NCBI GenBank assembly: GCA_035516035.1
Contig: DATJAS010000108.1
Span: forward strand, 19,825-83,824
Direction of reading: 5' to 3'
DNA from: Fen-1273 sp035516035
Lineage (GTDB): Bacteria; Bacteroidota; Ignavibacteria; UBA10030; UBA6906
DNA: 64,000 nt
Part shown: piece by piece, positions 24,214-33,014 of the stretch
Numbering within the stretch: the stretch's first letter is position 1
Layout of the letters: every line of letters starts with the position of its first letter
Position numbers and translations under genes: made by a program
Notes under the pieces: generated by a model
Seen by the model: the letters and a program-made list of their open reading frames with translations, nothing else
The model's database searches: none
Told to the model about the DNA's origin: nothing

Positions 24214-25431
24214 ATGATGAGCGGGAAGCGCATACTCCTGGGTGTGACGGGGGGGATTGCCGCGTACAAGTCCGCGTTCCTCGTGCGGGAGCTCGTGCGC
24301 GCGGGCGCCGAAGTGCAGGTGGTGATGACGAAGGCCGCATGCGAGTTCATCACGCCGCTCACCATGGGGACGCTCTCCAGGCGCGACGCGGCCGTCGACA
24401 TGTTTCCTCCCCGCACCGACGGGCCGGCGCCGCTTCCCCTGCGGCACATCGAGCTCGCCCTCTGGGGGGACGTCATGGTGATCGCCCCGGCGACGGCGAA
24501 CACGATTGCCAAGATCGTCCACGGGACGGCGGACAACCTCCTGACGACGCTCGTCCTGGCGCTGCGCTCCCCCCTGGTGGTGGCGCCGGCCATGGACGTT
24601 GACATGTACCTGAATGAGACGACCGGCGCCAACATCGCGGCGCTCCGCGAGGCGGGGTGCACGGTGATCGAACCTGACGAGGGGGAGCTGGCGAGCGGCC
24701 TCACGGGCCCCGGGCGGATGGCGGATGTCGCCCGCGTGATCGCCGTGCTGGACGGCGTGCTTGCGAACGCCGCGCAGGACTTCGAGGGGAGGCGCATCCT
24801 GGTGACGGCGGGCCCGACCGAGGAACCGATCGACCCTGTGCGGTTCATCAGCAACCGCTCGAGCGGCAAAATGGGGTTCGCCGTGGCAGCCGCGGCGGCG
24901 ATGCGGGGTGCGCGCGTGACGCTCGTGAGCGGACCCGTGAGCCTGAGGACCCCGCGCAACGTCCGGCGCATCGACGTCCGCACTGCCGCGGAGATGGCCG
25001 CGGCGGTGACGGCGGAGTTTACCGGGACGGACCTGCTGGTCATGGCGGCGGCGGTGGCGGATTTCGCCCCCGTGCGGCAGGCGGCGCAGAAGCTCAAACG
25101 GGGAGAGGCGGCCGGCCGGAACCTCGTGCTGGAGCTTGCGGAAAACCCCGACATCCTCAAGGGGGTCGGCGCGGCGAAGACGCGCCAGGTGATTGTCGGG
25201 TTTGCGCTCGAGACGGAGAACGGGGAGGAAAATGCCCGCAGGAAGCTCGCCGCGAAGCATCTGGACCTGATCGTTCTGAATAACCCGCTGGAGGAAGGTG
25301 CCGCCATCGGCGGCGACACGAACGTGGTCACCGTCATCGGGACCCCGGGCAACGCCGAGCGGCTTCCCCGCATGGCGAAGATCGACGTCGCCCATGCGCT
25401 TCTCACGCGCGCCCTCCCTCTTCTGGGATGA
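24214..25431 (+). CDS. coaBC: Bifunctional phosphopantothenoylcysteine decarboxylase / phosphopantothenate-cysteine ligase
   Basis: CoaBC catalyses two consecutive steps of coenzyme A synthesis. The 405-aa product has an N-terminal flavin decarboxylase domain (about 1-185) with GVTGGIAAYKS, ATANTIAKI, HGTADNLLTT and the PAMDVDMY motif corresponding to PAMNxxM. A C-terminal CoaB domain follows (about 190-400) with VTAGPTEEPIDPVRFISNRS, SSGKMGFAVA and MAAAVADF. The Asn to Asp change in the PAMN-type motif is worth noting. Its end overlaps the uracil glycosylase start by four bases. Confidence 0.94.
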   Translation: MMSGKRILLGVTGGIAAYKSAFLVRELVRAGAEVQVVMTKAACEFITPLTMGTLSRRDAAVDMFPPRTDGPAPLPLRHIELALWGDVMVIAPATANTIAKIVHGTADNLLTTLVLALRSPLVVAPAMDVDMYLNETTGANIAALREAGCTVIEPDEGELASGLTGPGRMADVARVIAVLDGVLANAAQDFEGRRILVTAGPTEEPIDPVRFISNRSSGKMGFAVAAAAAMRGARVTLVSGPVSLRTPRNVRRIDVRTAAEMAAAVTAEFTGTDLLVMAAAVADFAPVRQAAQKLKRGEAAGRNLVLELAENPDILKGVGAAKTRQVIVGFALETENGEENARRKLAAKHLDLIVLNNPLEEGAAIGGDTNVVTVIGTPGNAERLPRMAKIDVAHALLTRALPLLG

Positions 25432-26207
25432 ACGCCATGCTCCCGCCGGACCTGGCGCGCGACGTCCACGCATTTCTCGCCGGAGAGCGTGGCCTGTTCG
25501 GGGACGCGCTGCTCTGCGACCTTCCACTCCGCAGTGAGGCTCTCATGCCGCGAACGAAAACGCACCACGCAGAGGCGCCGGAGGAACCCGCGCTCTTCGA
25601 CGCCCCCCCGGTCCCCATTACGCAGGAAGCCTGGGGCAATTCACCGACGCTCGACGTCCTCGAGCGCTCCACCTGCGGGTGCGTGAAATGCGCCCTCGGG
25701 CACACGCGGACGAAGTTCGTCTTCGGGACGGGAAACCCGTCGGCGACGCTGATGCTCATCGGGGAGGCTCCCGGCGCCGACGAGGACGCGCAGGGGGAAC
25801 CCTTCGTGGGGAAGGCGGGCCAGCTGCTCAACAAGATCCTCGAGGCGATCAATTTCAGGCGCGAGGAGGTGTACATCTGCAACATCCTGAAATGCCGTCC
25901 TCCGGGGAACCGCAAGCCGCAGGCAGAGGAAGTTGACCGGTGTCTCCCCTACCTGAGGAAGCAGATCGCGCTCGTGCGCCCGAAGCTCATACTCGCCCTC
26001 GGCCTGACCGCGGCGGAGAATCTGCTCGGCACGACCGAAAGCCTGGGACGCCTTCGCGGACGCGAGCTGCGGTACGAGGGGATTCCGCTGATGGTCACGT
26101 ATCACCCGGCGGCGCTCCTGCGGAACCCGAACTGGAAGCGCCCCACGTGGGAGGATGTCCAGGCGGTGCGCAGGCTTCACGACGAACTGGTGCAACAGGG
26201 ACGATAG
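25428..26207 (+). CDS. Type-4 (iron-sulfur) uracil-DNA glycosylase
   Basis: This enzyme removes uracil from DNA to start base-excision repair. The 259-aa product has the family-4 catalytic motif GEAPGADEDAQGEPFVGKAG (about 112-131) and the second motif YHPAALLRNP. Four cysteines at residues 85, 88, 156 and 172 match the spacing of the [4Fe-4S] ligands of thermophilic family-4 glycosylases. The first 70 residues are an extension beyond the core. The start ATG at 25428 overlaps the coaBC stop. An ATG at 25437 is also possible. Confidence 0.92.
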   Translation: MNAMLPPDLARDVHAFLAGERGLFGDALLCDLPLRSEALMPRTKTHHAEAPEEPALFDAPPVPITQEAWGNSPTLDVLERSTCGCVKCALGHTRTKFVFGTGNPSATLMLIGEAPGADEDAQGEPFVGKAGQLLNKILEAINFRREEVYICNILKCRPPGNRKPQAEEVDRCLPYLRKQIALVRPKLILALGLTAAENLLGTTESLGRLRGRELRYEGIPLMVTYHPAALLRNPNWKRPTWEDVQAVRRLHDELVQQGR

Positions 26208-26219
26208 GGACGACCGGCC

Positions 26220-27653
26220 ATGGCCGAGAACACGATGCGGCAGAGTGAGGCGCTCGCCGAGCGGGCTCCCGCGGGGGGCCGCGTTCCCCCGCAAGCGGTG
26301 GAGATCGAGGAACAGGTGCTGGGGGCGATGCTCCTGGAGAAGGAGGCGGTGTCGAAGGTCCTCGAGGTGCTGGACGAGGAGGCGTTCCACGCCGAGCGCA
26401 ACAGGCGGATCTTCAAGGCGATCACCGTTCTCTTCGAGCGGAGCGAGCCGGCGGACGTCATCACGGTGGCGGAGGAGCTGCGCCGCGAGGGACAACTCGA
26501 CAACGCGGGGGGGGAAGCGTACCTGGTCGAGCTGACGATGAAAGTCGCCTCCGCGGCAAACGTCGAATACCACGCCCGCATCGTGCTGGAGAAGGCGCTG
26601 ATGCGGCGGCTCATCGCTGAATCCGCGGGCATTGCCTCGCGCGCGTACGCGCAGAGCGAGGATGCGTTCGACCTGCTGGACCAGGCCGAGCAGGCGATCT
26701 TCAAGATTTCGGAATGGCGCCTCAAGAGAAACTTCGTGTCGATGGACCGGGCAGTCCACGATACGCTCGAGATGCTGGAAAGCATCCACGGCAAGCACGA
26801 GGGGGTGACCGGCGTGCCGACGGGCTTCCGGGAGCTCGACACGCTCACAGGCGGGTGGCAGAAATCCGACCTCATCATCATCGCGGGACGCCCCAGCTCG
26901 GGGAAGACCGCATTCGCGCTCTCGCTTGCCGCGAACGCCACGATGCACAGGAGCAAACCGACGACGGTCGGCATCTTCTCGCTCGAGATGTCGACACGGC
27001 AGCTGGTGATGCGGCTCCTGTGCGCCGAGGCCCGCGTCGATGCGCACGCCGTGCGCACCGGCCGTCTCCCCGAGGACGACTGGAAGCGCCTCTCGCTCGG
27101 GGCGGGCAGGCTGGCGAAGGCGAGCATTTTCATCGACGACACCGCCGGGCTGGGCATCCTGGAGCTCCGGGCGAAGGCGCGCCGCCTCAGGGCCGAACAC
27201 AACGTGGGACTGATCATCATCGACTATATGCAGCTCATGCAGGGACCGCGCAACGCGGAGAACAGGGAAAAGGAAATCTCGGCGATCTCCCGGTCGCTGA
27301 AAGGGCTCGCCAAAGAACTCGACATCCCCGTGATCGCCCTCTCGCAGCTCAGCCGGGCGGTCGAGGGGCGCACCGACAAACGCCCCATCCTGTCCGACCT
27401 CCGGGAATCGGGTGCGATCGAACAGGACGCAGACGTGGTGGCGTTTGTCCACCGCCCGGAGATGTACACGGATCCGAAGTCGGAGAAGATGGAGGATCTC
27501 CAGGGGAAGGCCGAGATCATCGTCGGCAAGCAGCGGAACGGTCCCGTGGACGACGTTGCGCTCGCCTTCGTGCGCCGGTACGCGCGGTTCGAAAACCTCG
27601 CCCTGCCGAACTTCGAGGACGTTCCCGGTGCACCCGATGAAACGCCCTTCTGA
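26220..27653 (+). CDS. dnaB: Replicative DNA helicase DnaB
   Basis: DnaB is the hexameric helicase at the replication fork. The 477-aa product has an N-terminal primase-interaction domain (about 20-125: PPQAVEIEEQVLGAMLLEKEA) and the RecA-like domain with Walker A GRPSSGKTAFALSLA, Walker B LIIIDYMQLM, and LSQLSRAVEGRTDKRP. The end ENLALPNFEDV is typical. No intein is visible. It lies 12 bp after the glycosylase gene and overlaps the DUF1460 gene at its 3' end. Confidence 0.97.
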   Translation: MAENTMRQSEALAERAPAGGRVPPQAVEIEEQVLGAMLLEKEAVSKVLEVLDEEAFHAERNRRIFKAITVLFERSEPADVITVAEELRREGQLDNAGGEAYLVELTMKVASAANVEYHARIVLEKALMRRLIAESAGIASRAYAQSEDAFDLLDQAEQAIFKISEWRLKRNFVSMDRAVHDTLEMLESIHGKHEGVTGVPTGFRELDTLTGGWQKSDLIIIAGRPSSGKTAFALSLAANATMHRSKPTTVGIFSLEMSTRQLVMRLLCAEARVDAHAVRTGRLPEDDWKRLSLGAGRLAKASIFIDDTAGLGILELRAKARRLRAEHNVGLIIIDYMQLMQGPRNAENREKEISAISRSLKGLAKELDIPVIALSQLSRAVEGRTDKRPILSDLRESGAIEQDADVVAFVHRPEMYTDPKSEKMEDLQGKAEIIVGKQRNGPVDDVALAFVRRYARFENLALPNFEDVPGAPDETPF

Positions 27654-28545
27654 GGTCCCCGTGCACGCGCAGGAAGAATCCAGGAGAGCATTCCTCCGCC
27701 GGGCGGCGGCGCTCATGCCGGCCCTGGCGCTCCTCCCCCGGCCGTTCCAGGACACGCTCTTCGTGACGGACCGGACCATCATTCTGAAGCGGCTTGCCGC
27801 CGGGATGGAGGAGGACCTCTTCAGGCTCGCGATGGGGGACCTTGTCGCTGCGATGGGGCGGTCGTTCCTGGAGAGGCCCTACGAGGCGAACACGCTGGAG
27901 GAACCCGGCCCGGAGCGCCTCGTGGTGAACCTGCGGGAGTTCGACTGCGTCACGCTCTGCGAAACGTCACTGGCGCTCGCGCGCGGCATCAAGCTCCATG
28001 CATCGACGGTGCGGGGCTACACAACGCAGCTGGAAAGCATCCGCTACAGGGGGGGCAAATGCAACGGCTACGGGAGCCGTCTCCACTACTTCAGCGAGTG
28101 GATTGACGACAACGCGGCCAGGAAGATCGTCCGCAATGTGACCGGCTCGCTCGGGGGCGTGCGCGACAGGCGGCGGCTTAACTTCATGTCCACGCACAGG
28201 GAGGCGTATCCTCCCCTGGCAGATGCGGCGAACTTCGCCGCGATAGTCGCCATGGAGAAGTCGCTCGGTCGCCGCGCGCGGCTCTACGTCCCGAAGGCGC
28301 ACGTGGCCTCCATCGAGAAGGAGATCCAGACCGGCGATATCATCGCGGTGACCACGGGCGTGAGCGGCCTGGACGTCGCTCACACGGGCATTGCCGTGCG
28401 GGAGGGGGGCGTCACGCGGCTGCTCCACGCCCCGAACGTGGGCCAGCAGGTGCAGATCACCACGCTCAGCCTCTCGGCGTACCTGGGCGCGCACGAGAAA
28501 CAGACAGGCATCATGGTCGCGCGGCCTGTCGATCCCTCCTCCTGA
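27637..28545 (+). CDS. DUF1460 exported NlpC/P60-like protein (putative amidase)
   Basis: DUF1460 proteins are NlpC/P60-related cell-wall amidase-like enzymes. The 302-aa product has an Arg-rich signal (SRRAFLRRAAALMPALALLP) that looks Tat-like. The catalytic Cys is probably in VNLREFDCVTLCE. The catalytic His is probably in DVAHTGIAV, and LLHAPNVGQQVQI follows. The ATG at 27637 overlaps the end of dnaB by 17 bp. A GTG at 27661 is an alternative. The 3' end overlaps the convergent GT2 gene by 35 bp. Confidence 0.82.
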   Translation: MKRPSEVPVHAQEESRRAFLRRAAALMPALALLPRPFQDTLFVTDRTIILKRLAAGMEEDLFRLAMGDLVAAMGRSFLERPYEANTLEEPGPERLVVNLREFDCVTLCETSLALARGIKLHASTVRGYTTQLESIRYRGGKCNGYGSRLHYFSEWIDDNAARKIVRNVTGSLGGVRDRRRLNFMSTHREAYPPLADAANFAAIVAMEKSLGRRARLYVPKAHVASIEKEIQTGDIIAVTTGVSGLDVAHTGIAVREGGVTRLLHAPNVGQQVQITTLSLSAYLGAHEKQTGIMVARPVDPSS

Positions 28546-29362
28546 GGCGCTCCAGCCCCAGTATGCAGCGGGGTTCTGCGAGGCGTCTGACCATTTCAAA
28601 CCTGTCCCAGCATGCGTCGGAGACGGCGGTCCGGGGGTGCCACACGTGATACTGGACGGCCAGGTTCCTGAGCGACTTGCCTTTCACCCCCTCAAGCGAG
28701 AGACGGTACTGGACGTCTGAATCCTCCCCGCACCCCGGACCGTCATAGAGCTCGTCGAACCCGTTGATCGCGACCAGATCCCGCCGCGCAACGGAGAAGT
28801 TGCTCCCCAGCATCCCCCGGACGGAGCGCAGCAGCACCCGGCGCAGGAGGCGGCTCCGCATCCTGATACCGTCCTCGACGCGGAGCGACCTCCCCGCGAG
28901 CGCGTCCCGCAGCTCCTCCCACGTGAACCGTTCAAATTCCCCGCGTCCGACAGACCCGGGATCGAGTGCCGCCGACCAGCGTTCGCTCGTTTCCACGCGG
29001 CGTCCCAGGAGGACCCGGCGGGACTCGTGCTCCTGCCAGTGGTCGAGGAGAAAATCCTTCGCGGGAATGCAATCGCCGTCGATGAAGACCAGGTACTCCG
29101 CACGCGCCGCGCGCACGGCGCTGTTGAGAATGACGTTCTTGCGCCATCCCCTGTCTTCGTGCCAGACGTGTGTCATGGAGAGGCCGCTTGTCGCGCGTGC
29201 CGCGTCCACGACCTCCCGCACAGCGGGACCCGAGCCGTCGTCGGCGACGATGATTTCGAACGGTTGAAACGACTGGCGGGCGCACGCGGCGAGGACGAGC
29301 CGGAGGACCTCCGGCTTGTTGTACACGGCGATGACGAGAGAGATCTGCGGAGCCGGGTTCAC
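28511..29362 (-). CDS. Family 2 glycosyltransferase
   Basis: The 283-aa product is a GT-A-fold transferase with SLVIAVYNKPEVLRLVL, VADDGSGPAVRE and a DxD-like FIDGDCIPAKDFL. The C-terminal galactosyltransferase-like part has GSNFSVARRDLVAINGFDELYDGPGCGEDSDVQYRL. It lacks membrane helices, so it is probably cytoplasmic. The start is GTG at 29362 inside a 10-bp stem hairpin. Donor and acceptor cannot be predicted. It stands apart from the main glycan cluster, downstream of the TonB-like gene. Confidence 0.85.
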   Translation of the reverse strand: MNPAPQISLVIAVYNKPEVLRLVLAACARQSFQPFEIIVADDGSGPAVREVVDAARATSGLSMTHVWHEDRGWRKNVILNSAVRAARAEYLVFIDGDCIPAKDFLLDHWQEHESRRVLLGRRVETSERWSAALDPGSVGRGEFERFTWEELRDALAGRSLRVEDGIRMRSRLLRRVLLRSVRGMLGSNFSVARRDLVAINGFDELYDGPGCGEDSDVQYRLSLEGVKGKSLRNLAVQYHVWHPRTAVSDACWDRFEMVRRLAEPRCILGLERLRRRDRQAARP

Positions 29363-29391
29363 GCCCCAATATAGGTAAATCGGGGCGTGAA
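29358..29391. terminator. Inverted repeat over the GT2 start
   Basis: TTCACGCCCC (29358-29367) pairs with GGGGCGTGAA (29382-29391) across a 14-nt loop. It lies between the TonB-like stop and the GT2 start and covers the GTG. It could attenuate read-through, hide the start codon, or be a protein-binding site. No U-run follows. Confidence 0.5.
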
Positions 29392-29399
29392 TCCAGCAG

Positions 29400-30962
29400 T
29401 CACTTCGGCTGCTTGAAGCGGAAGGGAATCGTCAGCCAGGCGGCGACGGGACCCTGCCCCATCTGCGCGGGATTGAACTGCGATTTCATCACCGCGTCGA
29501 CCACCGGTTGCTCGAACACCGGGCTTGTGCTCTTGAGGATCTGGGAGTCGAGCGGTTTCCCGTTGGCATCGATCAGCACGCGGATCACCACCTGTCCCTC
29601 TCCCCCCATCCTCCAGACGAAGCTCGGGAACTCCGGTTTCTCGAGCCGGACAATCTGCGGCTCCTTTTCCACGGCGACGAACGCGGGGGAGGGGGCCTGC
29701 TGCTGCGCCGGCGGCTGTGAGGGTGCAGAAGGCGCGCCCGCAGCCGGTGCGGGCGCTTCGGAAGCGAGCGTCTTCGTCTGCGGGGCGGCGGCCGCGATCT
29801 GCGGCGGCGCAGCCTGCACGGCTGCGGGCCGTGGGGCCGGTTCCTCTGCGGCCGGCTTCTGGTCGTTCTTCGGCTTCTGCTCGGGAAGAGCAGTCGTCTT
29901 TGGCAGTGCGCTCACGGCCGGCGCGGCATGTTCATCAGCCGCATGAGCCGGGAGAGCCTGCACGACCGGCGCGGGGGTGCCGATCGTCGCTTCCGCCGAT
30001 GTGGTGGAGCTGACGTTCTGCACCGGCACCTGGGCGCTTGCCCGTCCTGCAACCGTCGGGCCGTTTTTCGCCGAGAAGACCGCGATTCCCACGCCGGCAA
30101 TGAGCGGCGTCAGTATGACCGTAGCGAGAAGCAGGAACAGTCTGGACTTCTTTCGCGGCGCGCGCTCGTCATGAGCGTTCTCTTCCCGGGGTTCGGAGAG
30201 CGACACCGCGAGCCTGTCGCCGTATGCCACCGTCTGCCGGGCGCTGGAGGGAGCAGGCCGATGCTCGGGAAGCGTTGTCGCCTGCCTCGGGGCGACGAAG
30301 TCGTCGTCCCACGCGGTGGGACGTTCCGCGCGCGCGGGCGCTGCAGGGGGCACCTCCGCTTCAGCGGGGGGCGTGGCCTGCATCGCGGGGCTCTCCCCTG
30401 TCTCCGGGGCCGGCTCCGCGGCGAGCGCCCGCGCATGCTGTATCAACTGCTCCACACGCGACGCGTACTCGCGCGCGATCATGTTCTCGGGATCGACCAC
30501 GAACACGCGCCTCACTTCCGCAAGTGCCTGCTCGTACTCCCCCTTCATCACGAACTTGCTGGCCCGCTGGAAGTAGAGAAGCTTCAGCGCCTCGAGTTCT
30601 TTTTGCGCGTCGCCGCTCTCCGCCGGGTTCTGCACGCCGGCGCCCTCGGAAGGCGTCTCCTGAAGACGGACCTCGGTGGCGCCGGTATGTTGCTTCTGAT
30701 TGTCCCTGACTGCGCACTCGATGATCCCCTGCATCGGGTCCATCAGCTCCCGGCGCCTCTCCTCGCTCAGATCGTCGGCCTGTGAAAGCGAAAGGAGCGC
30801 TTCGAGCTGCCGTTTGAGCGCCGAGATGTAGATGTTCCCGGGATCGGTCAGCCGCGTGGCTTCCAGTGTGTCGAGGGCTTCGGCGTACTCGCGGGAGTCC
30901 GTCTTGTCGTACACTTCCCTGAGCCTCTCTTCGATGGGATAATCCCGGGCCGGTGAGTCCAT
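29400..30962 (-). CDS. TonB-C-terminal protein with cytoplasmic helical repeat domain
   Basis: The 520-aa product has a charged N-terminal helical region (about 1-180) with two TPR-like stretches (REYAEALDTLEATRLTDP, GEYEQALAEVRRVFVVDP). A membrane helix lies at about 274-296. A long Pro/Ala-rich periplasmic spacer (about 300-435) leads to a TonB C-terminal domain (FPSFVWRMGGEGQVVIRVLI ... SQFNPAQMG). TonB proteins transmit proton-motive force to outer-membrane receptors. The start at 30962 follows GGAGG by six bases. The large cytoplasmic domain is not seen in ordinary TonB, so a signalling or glide-associated role is possible. Confidence 0.8.
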   Translation of the reverse strand: MDSPARDYPIEERLREVYDKTDSREYAEALDTLEATRLTDPGNIYISALKRQLEALLSLSQADDLSEERRRELMDPMQGIIECAVRDNQKQHTGATEVRLQETPSEGAGVQNPAESGDAQKELEALKLLYFQRASKFVMKGEYEQALAEVRRVFVVDPENMIAREYASRVEQLIQHARALAAEPAPETGESPAMQATPPAEAEVPPAAPARAERPTAWDDDFVAPRQATTLPEHRPAPSSARQTVAYGDRLAVSLSEPREENAHDERAPRKKSRLFLLLATVILTPLIAGVGIAVFSAKNGPTVAGRASAQVPVQNVSSTTSAEATIGTPAPVVQALPAHAADEHAAPAVSALPKTTALPEQKPKNDQKPAAEEPAPRPAAVQAAPPQIAAAAPQTKTLASEAPAPAAGAPSAPSQPPAQQQAPSPAFVAVEKEPQIVRLEKPEFPSFVWRMGGEGQVVIRVLIDANGKPLDSQILKSTSPVFEQPVVDAVMKSQFNPAQMGQGPVAAWLTIPFRFKQPK

Positions 30963-31002
30963 GTCATCCTCCCTGAGCGAGCTGACAGATTTTGTTGCCC
31001 GC

Positions 31003-31031
31003 ATATTACCAATAGTGGCGAAAAACGTCAA
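31003..31031 (-). promoter_or_regulatory. Candidate promoter of the TonB-like gene (TTGACG-17-TAATAT)
   Basis: On the minus strand TTGACG (31031-31026) and TAATAT (31008-31003) are 17 bp apart and about 40 bp from the ATG at 30962. It is among the best promoter matches in the window. The remaining gap to 31204 shows no gene. Confidence 0.55.
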
Positions 31032-31204
31032 TATCTACGATCGAAATATCCGGGCGATCCTCTTTCCCCTGGGCATCGCATGTGCACGTTCCAGCCTCTA
31101 CGGTAGGCACAAATGATGCGCCAGATCAGCAGGAGGCTCTTTTGGCCGAATTTGAAGGAAAAGAGATGACACTCAGGTAAAAATTGAGGTGGGCAGGGTA
31201 ACAA

Positions 31205-32518
31205 TTACTTCCCCGGCCTTCTCCCGTGCCGGATAGCGTACCAGGCGCCTGGAGCGGTCGAGACTGAAACCAGCGCGAAGAGGAGCGCTACAGTGTGGAT
31301 GTTCCTCGTGGCGGCAAGTCCGCCGATCCCGGCCGCGAAGCAGAGGGCCGGCAGCGACGTCAGGACGATCAGCCCTCTCCTCCCCGTCGGAATCAGAAAC
31401 GGCCGGCGTAAGTCGGGCCTCAGGCGTCGCAGCGCGATCAGCGCCAGGAATTCGAGCATGAGGCCCGACCCGTAAAGGACCACATCGATGACCAGCAGGT
31501 CTTCAAACTCCCAGAGGACCATCACGCTTACGACGAGCGCGCAGACGATGATCGAGACGTGGGGAGTTCCCCGGCGGAGATCCGTTTTCCTGAGCAGCGC
31601 CGGGAGCGCGCCGTCGTCCGCCATCGCCTTCGGAAGGCGCGAGACCGAAAGGAGATTCGCGACGAAGAGTCCCAGCGCGCTCGCCATCCCTCCGGCCGCA
31701 AGAAGCGCCCCGAGCGCCGGGCCTCCGACGAGCGCGCCGAGGGCGGGAAAACCGTCGCGCTCAAGAAGAGCGGGATCGATTCCCGCGCGGATCGCCGTCG
31801 CCATGGCCATCGCGTACGTGATGACGATCAGGGCGAGCGCCCAGACCGTGGCAACGAGGTATGATCGCGCCGGATGGTGCACCTCGGGGGCGAACGTCGT
31901 CGAGTTGTCCCAGCCAAGATAATTCCACATGACCGTGAAGAGAGCCATCCCGAGCGCGGGAACGCTTCGTGCGGGATGTGCGACCGGGGCGATGGCGACC
32001 GCCCCGTGGCCGCCGAGCGCGGTGGCACAGAGCGCGATGAATGGGAGTACCACTACGGCGCCGAGCGCTGCGGAGCTCCTCCCGACGGGGAGTATTCCGA
32101 GGAGGTTAAGCCCTGTGCAGAGCCAGATGACCGCCAGGCACAGCGGATACCGGAGCGCGGCCGCCACGGGGAGGAAAAACGTGAGGTACTCGATAAAGAG
32201 CACGGGGTAGATCGCAAGATCGACGAACTGGTAGAGCCAGCTCCACCATCCCTCGAAAAACCCCCACATCGGCCCGAGGCCCTCGCTCACCCACCGGTAA
32301 TACCCCCCGCTCGCCGGCATCATGCCGTTGAGCTCGAGAACCATCAGGATCACGGGGAGCGCCCAGATGAGGGGGGTGAGGAGGACGAGAAGGAGCGCGG
32401 TACGGGGGCCCGCAAGGTTCAGCACGCCTTCCAGGCCGTACGGCCCCCCGGATACGCTGAAGAATATGACCGCTGCCAGCGCCGCCGGCCTGAGTGCGGC
32501 GCGCGTTGTCGTCTCCAC
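31205..32518 (-). CDS. APC-superfamily amino acid/polyamine permease
   Basis: The 437-aa product has about 12 hydrophobic segments. Its N-terminus shows the APC pattern FFSVSGGPYGLEGVLNLAGPRT. It has EGLGPMWGFFEGWWSWLYQ and WNYLGWDNSTTFAPEVHHPARS, which resemble APC transporters of polyamines or cationic amino acids. The substrate is uncertain. It lies 12 bp downstream of cdd, probably in one transcript. Confidence 0.82.
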   Translation of the reverse strand: METTTRAALRPAALAAVIFFSVSGGPYGLEGVLNLAGPRTALLLVLLTPLIWALPVILMVLELNGMMPASGGYYRWVSEGLGPMWGFFEGWWSWLYQFVDLAIYPVLFIEYLTFFLPVAAALRYPLCLAVIWLCTGLNLLGILPVGRSSAALGAVVVLPFIALCATALGGHGAVAIAPVAHPARSVPALGMALFTVMWNYLGWDNSTTFAPEVHHPARSYLVATVWALALIVITYAMAMATAIRAGIDPALLERDGFPALGALVGGPALGALLAAGGMASALGLFVANLLSVSRLPKAMADDGALPALLRKTDLRRGTPHVSIIVCALVVSVMVLWEFEDLLVIDVVLYGSGLMLEFLALIALRRLRPDLRRPFLIPTGRRGLIVLTSLPALCFAAGIGGLAATRNIHTVALLFALVSVSTAPGAWYAIRHGRRPGK

Positions 32519-32530
32519 GCCGGGTGCGCG

Positions 32531-32959
32531 TCAGGGTTTCTGGATCGAACGGGGGCGGGCGAGCTTCTTGAGGTCCGCTGGCATGGGAAACAGCCTGTCG
32601 AGTGAGGTCACCTTCGTCCTGCCGTCGACTGTGGTGAGGATAATCTCCATGGAGGGATTGAATTCCGACAGCACCTGCCGGCAGGCGCCACAGGGAGGAA
32701 GGAATCCCGGATCGTCGGAAGCGATCGCGATTGCGCGGAGGCGCGTCTTGCCGCGGGCGGCTGCCTGGAACACCGCGTTGCGTTCCGCGCAGACCGTCAG
32801 TGAGTACGAGCTGTTCTCGACGTTGCATCCGGCGATAATTGTCCCGTCCTCGGCAATCACCGCTGCGCCGACGCGGAAGCGGGAGTAGGGGGCGTACGCG
32901 TGCGCCTTCGCCTTGATTGCGCGCTCGACGAGCGCTTTGCGCTGGGCTCGTGTGCTCAT
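32531..32959 (-). CDS. cdd: Cytidine deaminase
   Basis: Cdd converts cytidine and deoxycytidine to uridine forms in pyrimidine salvage. The 142-aa product has the zinc motif VCAERNAVFQA (Cys-Ala-Glu) and PPCGACRQVLSEF, plus YAPYSRFRVGAAV and GCNVENSSYSL. The ATG at 32959 gives MSTRAQRKAL and is preceded by AAGGAG. An upstream ATG at 33004 adds an unlikely 15 residues and would overlap the predicted promoter. Length fits the small tetrameric class. Confidence 0.94.
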   Translation of the reverse strand: MSTRAQRKALVERAIKAKAHAYAPYSRFRVGAAVIAEDGTIIAGCNVENSSYSLTVCAERNAVFQAAARGKTRLRAIAIASDDPGFLPPCGACRQVLSEFNPSMEIILTTVDGRTKVTSLDRLFPMPADLKKLARPRSIQKP

Positions 32960-32979
32960 GGGCTCTCCTTGGGTGAGCG

Positions 32980-33008
32980 AATCTAGAAAGCGCGCGTGCG
33001 ACATGCAA
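32980..33008 (-). promoter_or_regulatory. Candidate cdd promoter (TTGCAT-17-TAGATT)
   Basis: On the minus strand TTGCAT (33008-33003) and TAGATT (32985-32980) are 17 bp apart, with a leader of about 14 nt to the cdd ATG. It lies in the short gap after the response-regulator gene. Confidence 0.4.
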
Positions 33009-33014
33009 GCAGCG

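Noticed and set aside
31112..31168. Short 18-codon frame (MMRQISRRLFWPN...) in the gap before the permease
   Set aside because: Too short, no conserved features, and no clear ribosome-binding site.
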